Below, one piece after another: positions 1-6,409 of a stretch of DNA of 9,358 nt (the first letter of the stretch is position 1; every line of letters starts with the position of its first letter). The notes under the pieces are model-generated. The model saw only the letters and a program-made list of their open reading frames with translations. It made no database searches and was not told the origin of the DNA. The position numbers and the translations under genes are program-made. Source of the stretch: Actinomycetota bacterium (GTDB lineage Bacteria; Actinomycetota; Thermoleophilia; Solirubrobacterales; Solirubrobacteraceae); the NCBI GenBank assembly GCA_019348435.1, contig JAHWJM010000076.1:1-9358 (forward strand), given 5' to 3'.

Positions 1-730
<730 letters not shown>

Positions 731-740
731 CGGGGTAGCG

Positions 741-1373
741 ATGCGCGCGCCCACGCCGCGACGGGTCCTGCTCTCCGCGCTGGTGGCGCTGGCGGTCGGC
801 CTGGGCACCGTCGGCGTCCTCGGCGGCTTCAGCGTGTCGACGCCGGTGCGGCTCATGCAGGGCGGCGTCCTCGTCGTGCTCGCGATCCTCGTGATCGGCG
901 CGCTGATGATGTCGCTCGGCCTGCGCATGGCCGGCTGGAGCGAGCCCGAGTCCGAGGCCGAGTTCGAGCGCATCGTGCAGGAGAGCGAGCGGCTCGCGCG
1001 CGACGGCGTCGCGGCCGAGCCGGACGAGCTGCACTTCCTCGACCTCGACCCCTACGACGACGAGGACTTCGCCGAGCTCGTGCGCGAGGCGATGGACGAG
1101 CTGCCCGACCTCCTGCAGCGCGCGCTGGAGCGCAACGTCGCGGTCGTCATCTCCAACGGCGGCCGCAAGGCCGGCGCCTACGGGCTCTATCACGGTGACG
1201 GCGTCGCGCGCGACGACGTCCCCGACCGGATCGTCATCTACCGCGACACGCTGCGGCGCGACTTCGGCCACGACCCCGAGATGCTGCGCGACGAGGTCAC
1301 GCGGACGGTTCGCCACGAGCTTGCGCACCATCTCGGCGCCGACGAGCTGGGCGTGCGCGATCTGGGCCTCTGA
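741..1373 (+). CDS. Membrane-anchored zincin-like metallopeptidase (PF06262-like)
   Basis: A 210-residue protein with two N-terminal hydrophobic segments (about residues 9-30 and 41-61), an acidic middle region, and a C-terminal domain resembling the small zincin-like family known from Thermus TTHA0227. The zinc motif HELAH (H192, E193, H196) is followed by HLGADE, close to the family pattern HExxHxxGxxD; D201 or E202 would be the third ligand. The preceding segment DRIVIYRDTLRR and the ending VRDLGL also fit the family. Known members are mostly short soluble proteins of about 110-140 residues, so the two membrane segments are an extension. Substrate is unknown. The start is 10 bases after the acyl-CoA dehydrogenase stop with only a weak GGGG upstream, which fits translational coupling. 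Family call is fairly secure; proteolytic activity is inferred from the motif. Confidence 0.82.
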   Translation: MRAPTPRRVLLSALVALAVGLGTVGVLGGFSVSTPVRLMQGGVLVVLAILVIGALMMSLGLRMAGWSEPESEAEFERIVQESERLARDGVAAEPDELHFLDLDPYDDEDFAELVREAMDELPDLLQRALERNVAVVISNGGRKAGAYGLYHGDGVARDDVPDRIVIYRDTLRRDFGHDPEMLRDEVTRTVRHELAHHLGADELGVRDLGL

Positions 1374-1444
1374 CGACGCTCTGAGCGGATCCTGCCGGAG
1401 ACCGGGCACTACGCGAACATCCTTCACGGCTAGCGCCGCCGCCG

Positions 1445-1454
1445 CGGTCGACCG
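1445..1454. promoter_or_regulatory. Perfect 10-base palindrome, possible operator upstream of thiolase
   Basis: CGGTCGACCG is perfectly self-complementary and lies 20 bases before the -10-like box at 1475, over the expected -35 position. A repressor such as a TetR/FadR-type regulator of fatty-acid genes could bind here, but short G/C palindromes arise easily in this base composition, so this is tentative. Confidence 0.2.
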
Positions 1455-1474
1455 GCCGCGCACGTTCATCTGAG

Positions 1475-1480
1475 TAGAAT
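1475..1480 (+). promoter_or_regulatory. -10-like box for the thiolase gene
   Basis: TAGAAT, five of six matches to TATAAT, sits in a small A/T-richer island inside very GC-rich sequence. No -35 hexamer is visible 16-18 bases upstream. Initiation near 1487 would give a leader of about 93 bases containing the two hairpins described at 1498-1554. Confidence 0.45.
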
Positions 1481-1497
1481 GTTCCTCACGGAAGGCT

Positions 1498-1554
1498 CCG
1501 GCGAGTGCGACGCCGGTGTGAAAGACGTCCCCGTGGAGTGCGACCGCCGGGGGC
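1498..1554 (+). ncRNA. Structured leader: two hairpins with identical AGTGCGA loops
   Basis: Hairpin 1 is CCGGCG (1498-1503), loop AGTGCGA (1504-1510), CGCCGG (1511-1516). A 10-base linker follows. Hairpin 2 has GTCCCCG (1527-1533) pairing with CGGGGGC (1548-1554, one G-U), a small internal loop, GG/CC (1535-1536 with 1544-1545), and the same loop AGTGCGA (1537-1543). The thiolase Shine-Dalgarno follows 13 bases later. The two loops share sequence although their stems differ, which argues for a recognised motif rather than a simple duplication. Two neighbouring hairpins with A at loop position 1 and G at position 4 recall ANTAR target RNAs, though those have six-base loops and these have seven. 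The pairing is read directly; the regulatory role is inference. Confidence 0.45.
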
Positions 1555-1567
1555 ACAACCGACCACC

Positions 1568-1573
1568 AAGGAG
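1568..1573 (+). promoter_or_regulatory. Ribosome binding site fixing the thiolase start
   Basis: AAGGAG, six bases before the ATG at 1580. This supports initiation there rather than at the in-frame ATG at 1505, which lies inside the hairpin leader and would add 25 residues absent from thiolases. Confidence 0.85.
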
Positions 1574-1579
1574 CAGGAC

Positions 1580-2746
1580 ATGCCCGAAGCAGTGATCGTG
1601 GATGCCGTCCGCACACCCATCGGCCGCGCGTTCAAGGGTTCGCTCGTGGGCGTGCGCGCCGACGAGCTCGCCGCCACCCCATTGCGCGCGATCATCGAGC
1701 GCAACCCGGAGGTCGACTTCGCGCAGACGAACGACGTGATGATGGGGGCGGCGTCGGCCGTCGGCGAGCAGGCGTACAACATCGGCCGCAACGCTTCGCT
1801 GATCGCCGGCATCGACTACCACGTGCCCGCGTGCACCGTGAACCGCTTCTGCGCCTCGTCGCTGCAGACGCTGCGCATGGCCTTCCACGCGATCAAGGCC
1901 GGCGAGGGCGACCAGTACATCGCCGCCGGCGTCGAGGCCGTCTCGCGCGCGGGCCTCGGAGCGGGGATCCCGGAGGAGGCCAAGCATCCGCAGCTCGACG
2001 GCTCCGAGGGCTCGGCGTACGACGTCTACATCCCGATGGGGCTGACGGCCGAGAACGTAGCCGGGCGCTGCAAGGTCTCCCGCGAGGCGCAGGACGAGTG
2101 GGCGCTGACGTCGCAGATGCGTGCCGTCGCCGCACAGCAGTCCGGTCACTTCGACCGCGAGATCGTGCCGGTCGCGCTGCCCGACGGCGGCGCGCTGGCC
2201 AAGGACGACGGCCCGCGGCCGACGACGACGATGGAGAAGCTCGCGGCGCTCAACCCCGTCTTCGACCCCGAGCACGGCACCGTCACGGCGGGCAACGCCT
2301 GCCCGCTGAACGACGGCGCCGCGGCCGTGCTCGTCATGTCCGCCGAGCGCGCCGCGTCGCTGGGGCTCAAGCCGCGGGCGCGGATCATCGCCTCGACGGT
2401 CGCCGCCGTGCGCCCCGAGATGATGGGCCTCGGCCCGATTCCGGCGATCCAGGCGCTGCTCGCGCAGACGGGCATCTCGATCGACGACATCGACATCGTC
2501 GAGATCAACGAGGCGTTCGCCGCGCAGATCGTGCCCTGCCGCGAGGAGCTCGAGATCGCCGAGGACAAGCTCAACCCGTTCGGCGGCGCGATCGCCCTCG
2601 GGCACCCGTTCGGGATGACCGGCGCGCGGATCATGACGACGCTGCTCAACGGCCTCGACGCGGTCGACGGCCGCTACGGCATCGAGTCGATGTGCGTCGC
2701 CGGTGGCATGGGCCAGGCGATGCTCGTCGAGCGCCTCGCGGCGTAA
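1580..2746 (+). CDS. Acetyl-CoA C-acyltransferase (thiolase)
   Basis: Thiolysis of 3-ketoacyl-CoA to acetyl-CoA and a shortened acyl-CoA (last step of beta-oxidation), or the reverse condensation; cytosolic, normally a homotetramer. The protein has 388 residues, the usual thiolase length, and begins with the typical MPEAVIVDAVRTPIGR. The nucleophile is C91 in NRFCASS; N310 lies in NEAFAAQ, H342 in GHPFGMTGAR, and the second catalytic cysteine is C372 in CVAGGMGQ, where the more common glycine after CV is alanine, a variation seen in some degradative thiolases. Spacing of C91, N310, H342 and C372 matches biosynthetic and degradative thiolases alike, so direction and chain length are uncertain; an acyl-CoA dehydrogenase upstream favours degradation. 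It is preceded by its own -10-like box and a structured leader. Confidence 0.95.
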   Translation: MPEAVIVDAVRTPIGRAFKGSLVGVRADELAATPLRAIIERNPEVDFAQTNDVMMGAASAVGEQAYNIGRNASLIAGIDYHVPACTVNRFCASSLQTLRMAFHAIKAGEGDQYIAAGVEAVSRAGLGAGIPEEAKHPQLDGSEGSAYDVYIPMGLTAENVAGRCKVSREAQDEWALTSQMRAVAAQQSGHFDREIVPVALPDGGALAKDDGPRPTTTMEKLAALNPVFDPEHGTVTAGNACPLNDGAAAVLVMSAERAASLGLKPRARIIASTVAAVRPEMMGLGPIPAIQALLAQTGISIDDIDIVEINEAFAAQIVPCREELEIAEDKLNPFGGAIALGHPFGMTGARIMTTLLNGLDAVDGRYGIESMCVAGGMGQAMLVERLAA

Positions 2747-2770
2747 AGCGAGCCAGGGATCCGGCGTCGT

Positions 2771-2776
2771 TACGCT
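2771..2776 (+). promoter_or_regulatory. -10-like box for a leaderless selO transcript
   Basis: TACGCT ends six bases before the selO ATG, and there is no Shine-Dalgarno sequence between. In actinobacteria a TANNNT box at this distance commonly places transcription start on the first base of the start codon. No convincing -35 hexamer is present. Confidence 0.45.
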
Positions 2777-2782
2777 GGTTCC

Positions 2783-4270
2783 ATGAGCATCGCTGTCAAC
2801 CCGCTGTTCGCTTTCGACAACTCCTACGCCCGTGAACTGGAGGGGCTCTACGAGCCCTGGGAGGGAGCGCCCGCGCGCGAGCCCCGGCTGCTGGTGCTCA
2901 ACGAGGATCTGGCCGCCGAGCTCGGTGCCGACGTCGGCGCGCTGAGCACGCCGGAGGGTGTCGCCATCCTCGCCGGCGGCGCGACGCCCGCCGGGGCGTG
3001 GCCCGTGGCGCAGGCGTACGCCGGCCATCAGTTCGGCGGGTTCGTGCCCCGTCTCGGCGACGGGCGGGCGCTCCTGCTCGGCGAGGTCATCGACGTCCAG
3101 GGACGGCGCCGCGACCTGCACCTGAAGGGCTCGGGTCGCACGCCGTTCGCGCGCGGTGGCGACGGGAAGGCCGCCGTCGGCCCGATGCTGCGCGAGTACC
3201 TCATCGGCGAGGCGATGCATGCGCTCGGCATCCCGACGACGCGAGCGCTTGCCGTGGTGGCGACCGGCGATGACGTCGTGCGCGAGACGCTGCTGCCCGG
3301 AGCGGTGCTGAGCCGCGTCGCGGCAAGCCACATCCGCGTCGGCACCTTTCAGTACGCCGCAGCACACCGCGACCCGACGCTCCTGCGGCGCCTCGCCGAC
3401 TACGCCATCGCCCGGCACCACCCGGACGCCGCCGATGCCGAGAACCCGTACCTGGCGTTCTTCGAGGGCGTCGTGCGCGCCCAGGCATCGCTTGTCGCCG
3501 GCTGGATGCTCGTGGGGTTCATCCACGGCGTGATGAACACCGACAACATGGCGATCTCCGGCGAGAGCATCGACTATGGCCCGTGCGCGTTCATGGACGC
3601 CTTCGATCCCGGCACCGTGTTCAGCTCGATCGATCACGGCGGTCGCTACGCCTATGCCAACCAGCCGATCGTCGCGCAGTGGAACCTGGCGCGGCTGGCC
3701 GAGACGCTGCTGCCCCTGTTGCACGCCGACGCCGACACGGCGATCGCCGCGGCGACCGCCGTGCTGCAGTCGTTCCCGGAGCGCTACGAGGAGCACTGGC
3801 GCCGGGGGATGCGCGCCAAGCTCGGCCTACACGACGCGCAGGCGCAGGACGTCACGCTGATCGACGACCTGCTGGCGCTGCTGCAGGCGCAGAGGGTCGA
3901 CTTCACCTCGTGCTTCCGCGCGCTGGCCGGGGCAGTGCGCGGCGATGCGGCGCCGGCGCGTTCGCTGTTCGCGCGCGATCCGGCCGCGTTCGACGCGTGG
4001 GCGGAGCGCTGGCGCGCACGGGTGTCGTCCGAGGCGGCCGTCCCGGAGGCGGTCGCGGCAGCGATGGATCGCGTCAACCCCGTCTACATCCCGCGCAACC
4101 ACCGCGTGGAGGAGGCGCTCACCGCGGCGACCGACGGCGACCTCGAAGCATTCCGGCGGTTGCTCGATGCGCTCGCCGAGCCGTTCGACGAGCGGCCGGG
4201 TCTGGAGTCGTACGCCACGCCGGCGCCGCCGGGGTTCGAGGACGAGTACCGCACGTTCTGCGGGACCTGA
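2783..4270 (+). CDS. selO: SelO protein adenylyltransferase (AMPylase, UPF0061/YdiU)
   Basis: A pseudokinase-fold enzyme that transfers AMP from ATP to Ser/Thr/Tyr of target proteins; bacterial and mitochondrial members are linked to the redox stress response. The 495 residues match the family over the full length, from NPLFAFDNSYARELEGLY to the C-terminal YRTFCGT. Active-site residues by comparison with the Pseudomonas enzyme: K115 (LKGSGRTPFAR), E138, R178 and R185 (SRVAASHIRVGTFQ), catalytic D254 and metal-binding N255 (HGVMNTDN), and D264 (DYGP). Both cysteines corresponding to the regulatory disulfide described for the E. coli protein are present: C268 (DYGPCAFMD) and C493, at the position of selenocysteine in animal SelO. 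The gene stands alone, 36 bases after the thiolase stop, with a probable leaderless start. Confidence 0.97.
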   Translation: MSIAVNPLFAFDNSYARELEGLYEPWEGAPAREPRLLVLNEDLAAELGADVGALSTPEGVAILAGGATPAGAWPVAQAYAGHQFGGFVPRLGDGRALLLGEVIDVQGRRRDLHLKGSGRTPFARGGDGKAAVGPMLREYLIGEAMHALGIPTTRALAVVATGDDVVRETLLPGAVLSRVAASHIRVGTFQYAAAHRDPTLLRRLADYAIARHHPDAADAENPYLAFFEGVVRAQASLVAGWMLVGFIHGVMNTDNMAISGESIDYGPCAFMDAFDPGTVFSSIDHGGRYAYANQPIVAQWNLARLAETLLPLLHADADTAIAAATAVLQSFPERYEEHWRRGMRAKLGLHDAQAQDVTLIDDLLALLQAQRVDFTSCFRALAGAVRGDAAPARSLFARDPAAFDAWAERWRARVSSEAAVPEAVAAAMDRVNPVYIPRNHRVEEALTAATDGDLEAFRRLLDALAEPFDERPGLESYATPAPPGFEDEYRTFCGT

Positions 4271-4320
4271 CCCCGCACCAGGGATGCCGTGACGAGCACG
4301 ATGCGCACGATCGCCGCCGA

Positions 4321-4366
4321 CGGCCTGCGCGGGTAGGTTCGGCCCTTACGCGCCGAAGTCAGGCCG
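4321..4366. terminator. Inverted repeat between convergent genes, possible terminator
   Basis: CGGCCTG (4321-4327) and CAGGCCG (4360-4366) are perfect inverted repeats around a 32-base loop in which CGCG at both ends could extend pairing. It lies between the convergent selO and UspA-like genes and touches the stop codon of the latter. No T-run follows on either strand, so intrinsic termination is uncertain. The rest of the 88-base gap (4271-4358) holds no gene that I can support. Confidence 0.25.
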
Positions 4367-4784
4367 GCGATCGCGCGTGGTCTGCTGCGGCGACGACATG
4401 CGTGACGCGGGCTCCGGTGAAGCGCTCGACACGGCGAGGCAGGTTGGCTGCCAGCCAACGTGAGGACGCCGTCGGCAGCGTCGCGACGATGACCTCATCG
4501 AAGCGACGCGGATCCCACGCCTCCTGGACTGCGACCATCGGATCGGGATCTCCCACGACGCCCTGGACCGGCACGCCCGCCTCACGCAGCCGTTGGAGCG
4601 CTCGATCGAGGCGCTGCGCCGTCGCCATGCGACGCGCCTGCTGCGAACCGGGGCCGCTGGAAGCGGGCGCCACGAGCATGACCTGCACCGGCCCGGCGGC
4701 GGCACGCTCCAGGATCGCGCCGTAGAGCGCGTCGGAGTCGATCGTGCGGTTGGCGATGACGAGCAGCTTCGTGGTCCACTGCAT
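4359..4784 (-). CDS. UspA-like universal stress domain protein
   Basis: A 141-residue soluble protein with the alternating strand/helix pattern of the universal stress protein (adenine nucleotide alpha hydrolase-like) fold: strand TKLLVIANRT near the N-terminus, a helix over DSDALYGAILERA, strand VQVMLVAP, a long helix at about 50-69, then GVVGDPDPMVAVQEA and strand FDEVIVATLP followed by SSRWLAANLPRRV. The canonical ATP-loop pattern GxxG(9x)G(S/T) is not evident, so nucleotide binding is open. The start at 4784 begins directly with the first strand; an in-frame ATG at 4868 would add an arginine-rich tail read from inside the CBS gene and is rejected. It follows the CBS gene by 13 bases and is probably co-transcribed. 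The fold call is moderately secure; the role in stress is inferred. Confidence 0.7.
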   Translation of the reverse strand: MQWTTKLLVIANRTIDSDALYGAILERAAAGPVQVMLVAPASSGPGSQQARRMATAQRLDRALQRLREAGVPVQGVVGDPDPMVAVQEAWDPRRFDEVIVATLPTASSRWLAANLPRRVERFTGARVTHVVAAADHARSPA

Positions 4785-4797
4785 GATCCGCAGGCGC

Positions 4798-5211
4798 TTA
4801 CGCTTGGGCTGCTGTCGTGTCGAGGGCCGCCGTCGCGCCGCACTCCGTCCAGCAGCGCACGATGTCACGCATCGACAGGATGCCGACGACCTCCGAGCCG
4901 TCGAGCACGACCACGTGGCGGAACTTCGCGCGCACCATTTCTTCGGCCGCCCGCTCGAGCGACCAGTCGGCAGCGGCGTACTTCAGGCGCTGTGTCAGGT
5001 GATCTTCGACCAGTTCGACGTCGAGGTCGTCGCCGGCACCGCAGGCACGCAGAAGATCACGCTCGGTGAAGATGCCGGGTCCCATCCCGTCGGGATCGAG
5101 GACAACCGCTGCTCCGACATCGGCGCGCGTCATGCGTCGCGCCGCCTCTCGCAACCGGTGCCGTGGCCCGACCGTCACCACGTTGCGGTTCATACCGTCG
5201 CGCACGAGCAT
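4798..5211 (-). CDS. Two-CBS-domain protein
   Basis: A 137-residue protein consisting of a CBS pair (Bateman module), a regulatory unit that binds adenine nucleotides or related ligands. CBS1 spans about residues 7-57, from MNRNVVTVGPRHRLREAARRM to GIFTERDLL; CBS2 spans about 70-122, ending in GILSMRDIV. Each repeat ends in the (S/T)xxD ligand-binding motif (T49-D52 and S113-D116). Size and layout resemble stand-alone CBS proteins such as mycobacterial Hrp1. The ATG at 5211 was chosen because GGAGGT lies seven bases upstream and because the in-frame GTG at 5242-5244 is only one base from the -10 box, too close to be transcribed normally. It heads an operon with the UspA-like gene. Ligand and partner are unknown. 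Confidence 0.88.
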   Translation of the reverse strand: MLVRDGMNRNVVTVGPRHRLREAARRMTRADVGAAVVLDPDGMGPGIFTERDLLRACGAGDDLDVELVEDHLTQRLKYAAADWSLERAAEEMVRAKFRHVVVLDGSEVVGILSMRDIVRCWTECGATAALDTTAAQA

Positions 5212-5218
5212 CACGTCC

Positions 5219-5224
5219 ACCTCC
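5219..5224 (-). promoter_or_regulatory. Ribosome binding site deciding the CBS gene start
   Basis: Reads GGAGGT on the minus strand, seven bases before the ATG at 5211. It is one of the few strong Shine-Dalgarno sequences here and supports the shorter start. Confidence 0.75.
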
Positions 5225-5233
5225 AGGTTCGCA

Positions 5234-5251
5234 ACAATCGGCACGATTGTA
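5234..5251 (-). promoter_or_regulatory. CBS/USP operon promoter with overlapping palindromic operator
   Basis: On the minus strand TACAAT (5251-5246) matches five of six -10 consensus bases. Starting at its second base is the perfect inverted repeat ACAATCG-TGC-CGATTGT (5250-5234), 7-base arms around 3 bases, running from the -10 box past the expected transcription start near 5239. Such a position would let a dimeric regulator block RNA polymerase. The expected leader is about 28 bases. No -35 hexamer is clear. Confidence 0.55.
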
Positions 5252-5259
5252 CTCCCGAT

Positions 5260-5282
5260 GGCCGGTCGCGGATAGGGTTCGG
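5260..5282. repeat. Short repeated element, copy B (copy A at 4322-4342)
   Basis: This 23-base stretch aligns to 4322-4342 with 19 identical positions and two one-base gaps. Shared parts are GGCC, CGCGG, TAGG and TTCGG in the same order. Both copies lie 17-26 bases beyond the stop codon of a minus-strand gene (the UspA-like gene and the phosphodiesterase-fold gene). On the plus strand each contains a TANNNT box without a start codon after it. The rest of 5212-5307 contains the CBS promoter region and no other gene. Confidence 0.3.
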
Positions 5283-5307
5283 GTCGAACTCGGCAAGACG
5301 ATCTGCG

Positions 5308-6297
5308 CTACGGCGACCGCGGCAGCACGAGCTCGGCGATCACCGCGCGATGATCGCTGCCGGGGACGGTGTGCAGCGTCACGCGGGCGACCTTGATCGG
5401 CCTGGGGAAGAGGACGTGGTCGATCGTGATCGGCGGTCGCCCGCCGGTGGTCGGCCAGGTGGGCTTGAGCCCGTCGCCCGTGACGTCGGCCGCGTCCAGG
5501 TACCCGCGGCCGAGCAGGCGGCGCATCTCGTGGTGGTCGAGCGTCGCGTTGAAGTCGCCGAGCAGCACCCGCGGGACGCCGCCGGCGCGCGGGTCGGGCA
5601 GCTGGCGCAGCGCGGTGCGCCACGCGCGCGTGTTCACGCGCGAGACCGGCGGAAGCGGGTGCACCGCCACCAGGCGCAGCGCGGGGCCGTCGTCCGGTGA
5701 GAGCAGTGCTTCAAGCCTTGTCCGCGGGCTGGCCGGCCGCGGCGGCACGCCGCGCAGCGGCGCGCGCGCCATCAGCCCCAGGCCCGACGACCTCACGTCC
5801 GGACGCACCGCGCGGCCTGGCAGCAGTTCGGCCGCGCCCGCGGCATCGAGCCGCCTCAGCGCGTCCGGCGTGAGCTCCTGCAGGCTGAGGACGTCGACGT
5901 CGTGCTCGCGGACCAGCCGCACGACGGCCGCTGGGTCGCCGCTCCCGAAGCGCAGGTTCGCCGTCATCACGACGAGCGTCTCGCCGCGCCCGTCCGACTG
6001 CGCGCGCTGCGCTCCTGGAAGCGCCCGCGGCAGGACCGCGGCCACGAGCGCCAGGGCGGCGACGGCGGCGACGGCGGCCGTCAGCCGGCGGCGCAGAAGC
6101 AGCGCGACGACGATTGGCAGGGGCGCCAGCGCCGCGGCGTACGGCGAGAACGCGAGGAGCGCGACCAGCGGGTGGCCGCGCTCGAGGCCAAAGGTCCGCA
6201 GCACCGCCCACAGCACCCATGGCGCGGCGACCACGGCCGCCACCACGCCGGCAGGCGCGGGACGCAGGCGCTCTCCGATGTCGCGAGCGGTGGGCAT
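5308..6297 (-). CDS. Membrane-anchored endonuclease/exonuclease/phosphatase family protein
   Basis: A 329-residue protein with three predicted membrane segments (about 17-35, 44-67 and 72-90) followed by a DNase I-like metal-dependent phosphoesterase domain (about 107-327). Fold motifs occur in order: N114 in MTANLR, E141 in LSLQELT, H213 in AVHPLPP, D248 and N250 in LGDFNATLDH, D293-H294 in TIDHVLF, and terminal S314-D315-H316, so the catalytic set is complete. The family contains nucleases, inositol and sphingolipid phosphodiesterases; the membrane anchor suggests an extracytoplasmic substrate, which is unknown. The third membrane segment is coded by nine-base tandem repeats (GGCGGCGAC on the plus strand, around 6056-6082), giving Ala/Val-rich low complexity. 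The start at 6297 is seven bases after TAGCGT, fitting a leaderless transcript. The much longer upstream open frame, antisense to the methyltransferase, is not part of the gene. Confidence 0.87.
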   Translation of the reverse strand: MPTARDIGERLRPAPAGVVAAVVAAPWVLWAVLRTFGLERGHPLVALLAFSPYAAALAPLPIVVALLLRRRLTAAVAAVAALALVAAVLPRALPGAQRAQSDGRGETLVVMTANLRFGSGDPAAVVRLVREHDVDVLSLQELTPDALRRLDAAGAAELLPGRAVRPDVRSSGLGLMARAPLRGVPPRPASPRTRLEALLSPDDGPALRLVAVHPLPPVSRVNTRAWRTALRQLPDPRAGGVPRVLLGDFNATLDHHEMRRLLGRGYLDAADVTGDGLKPTWPTTGGRPPITIDHVLFPRPIKVARVTLHTVPGSDHRAVIAELVLPRSP

Positions 6298-6304
6298 CAC
6301 GCCG

Positions 6305-6310
6305 ACGCTA
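6305..6310 (-). promoter_or_regulatory. -10-like box for the phosphodiesterase-fold gene
   Basis: Minus-strand TAGCGT ends seven bases before the ATG at 6297, with no Shine-Dalgarno between, the same layout as at selO. It lies in the 108-base divergent region 6298-6405 shared with the methyltransferase gene. Confidence 0.4.
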
Positions 6311-6379
6311 ACGAGTGCAGGTGGAGGTTCCGTGCAGATCTCCCTCGCGGTTGGCGGGGCGCTGTCATCCTCTGCGGGC

Positions 6380-6409
6380 ATGCCGCCGAGCGACGACGCG
6401 CAACCGTGA
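6380..6409 (+). CDS. Possible nine-codon upstream ORF before the methyltransferase
   Basis: ATG at 6380 opens the short frame MPPSDDAQP and stops at TGA 6407-6409, overlapping the proposed GTG start of the methyltransferase in the sequence GTGA. CATCCT (6366-6371), eight bases upstream of the ATG, has the same form and spacing as GATCCT before the ATG at 7364, so the small frame could start a leaderless message and couple translation into the methyltransferase. There is no independent support, and chance is a real alternative. Confidence 0.25.
   Translation: MPPSDDAQP

Noticed and set aside
1498..1554. Cobalamin or other known riboswitch in the thiolase leader
   Set aside because: GCCGGTGTGAA looks faintly cobalamin-like, but the B12 box and the remaining core elements are absent and the gene is not B12-related.
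1466..3796. 776-codon open frame on the minus strand across thiolase and selO
   Set aside because: It is antisense to two well-supported genes, is very rich in Arg/His/Gly/Ala, and shows no domain; long antisense frames are expected in GC-rich coding DNA.
4744..5700. 318-codon plus-strand open frame over the CBS gene and the phosphodiesterase-fold gene
   Set aside because: It is antisense to two supported genes and has no family resemblance.
6056..6082. Nine-base GGCGGCGAC repeats as a regulatory or CRISPR-like repeat
   Set aside because: They lie inside the phosphodiesterase-fold gene and code for the Ala/Val-rich third membrane segment; coding low complexity explains them.
6311..6360. ECF-sigma promoter (GGAAC ... 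GTT) for the phosphodiesterase-fold gene
   Set aside because: The spacing between GGAAC and GTT is 14 bases, shorter than the usual 16-18.
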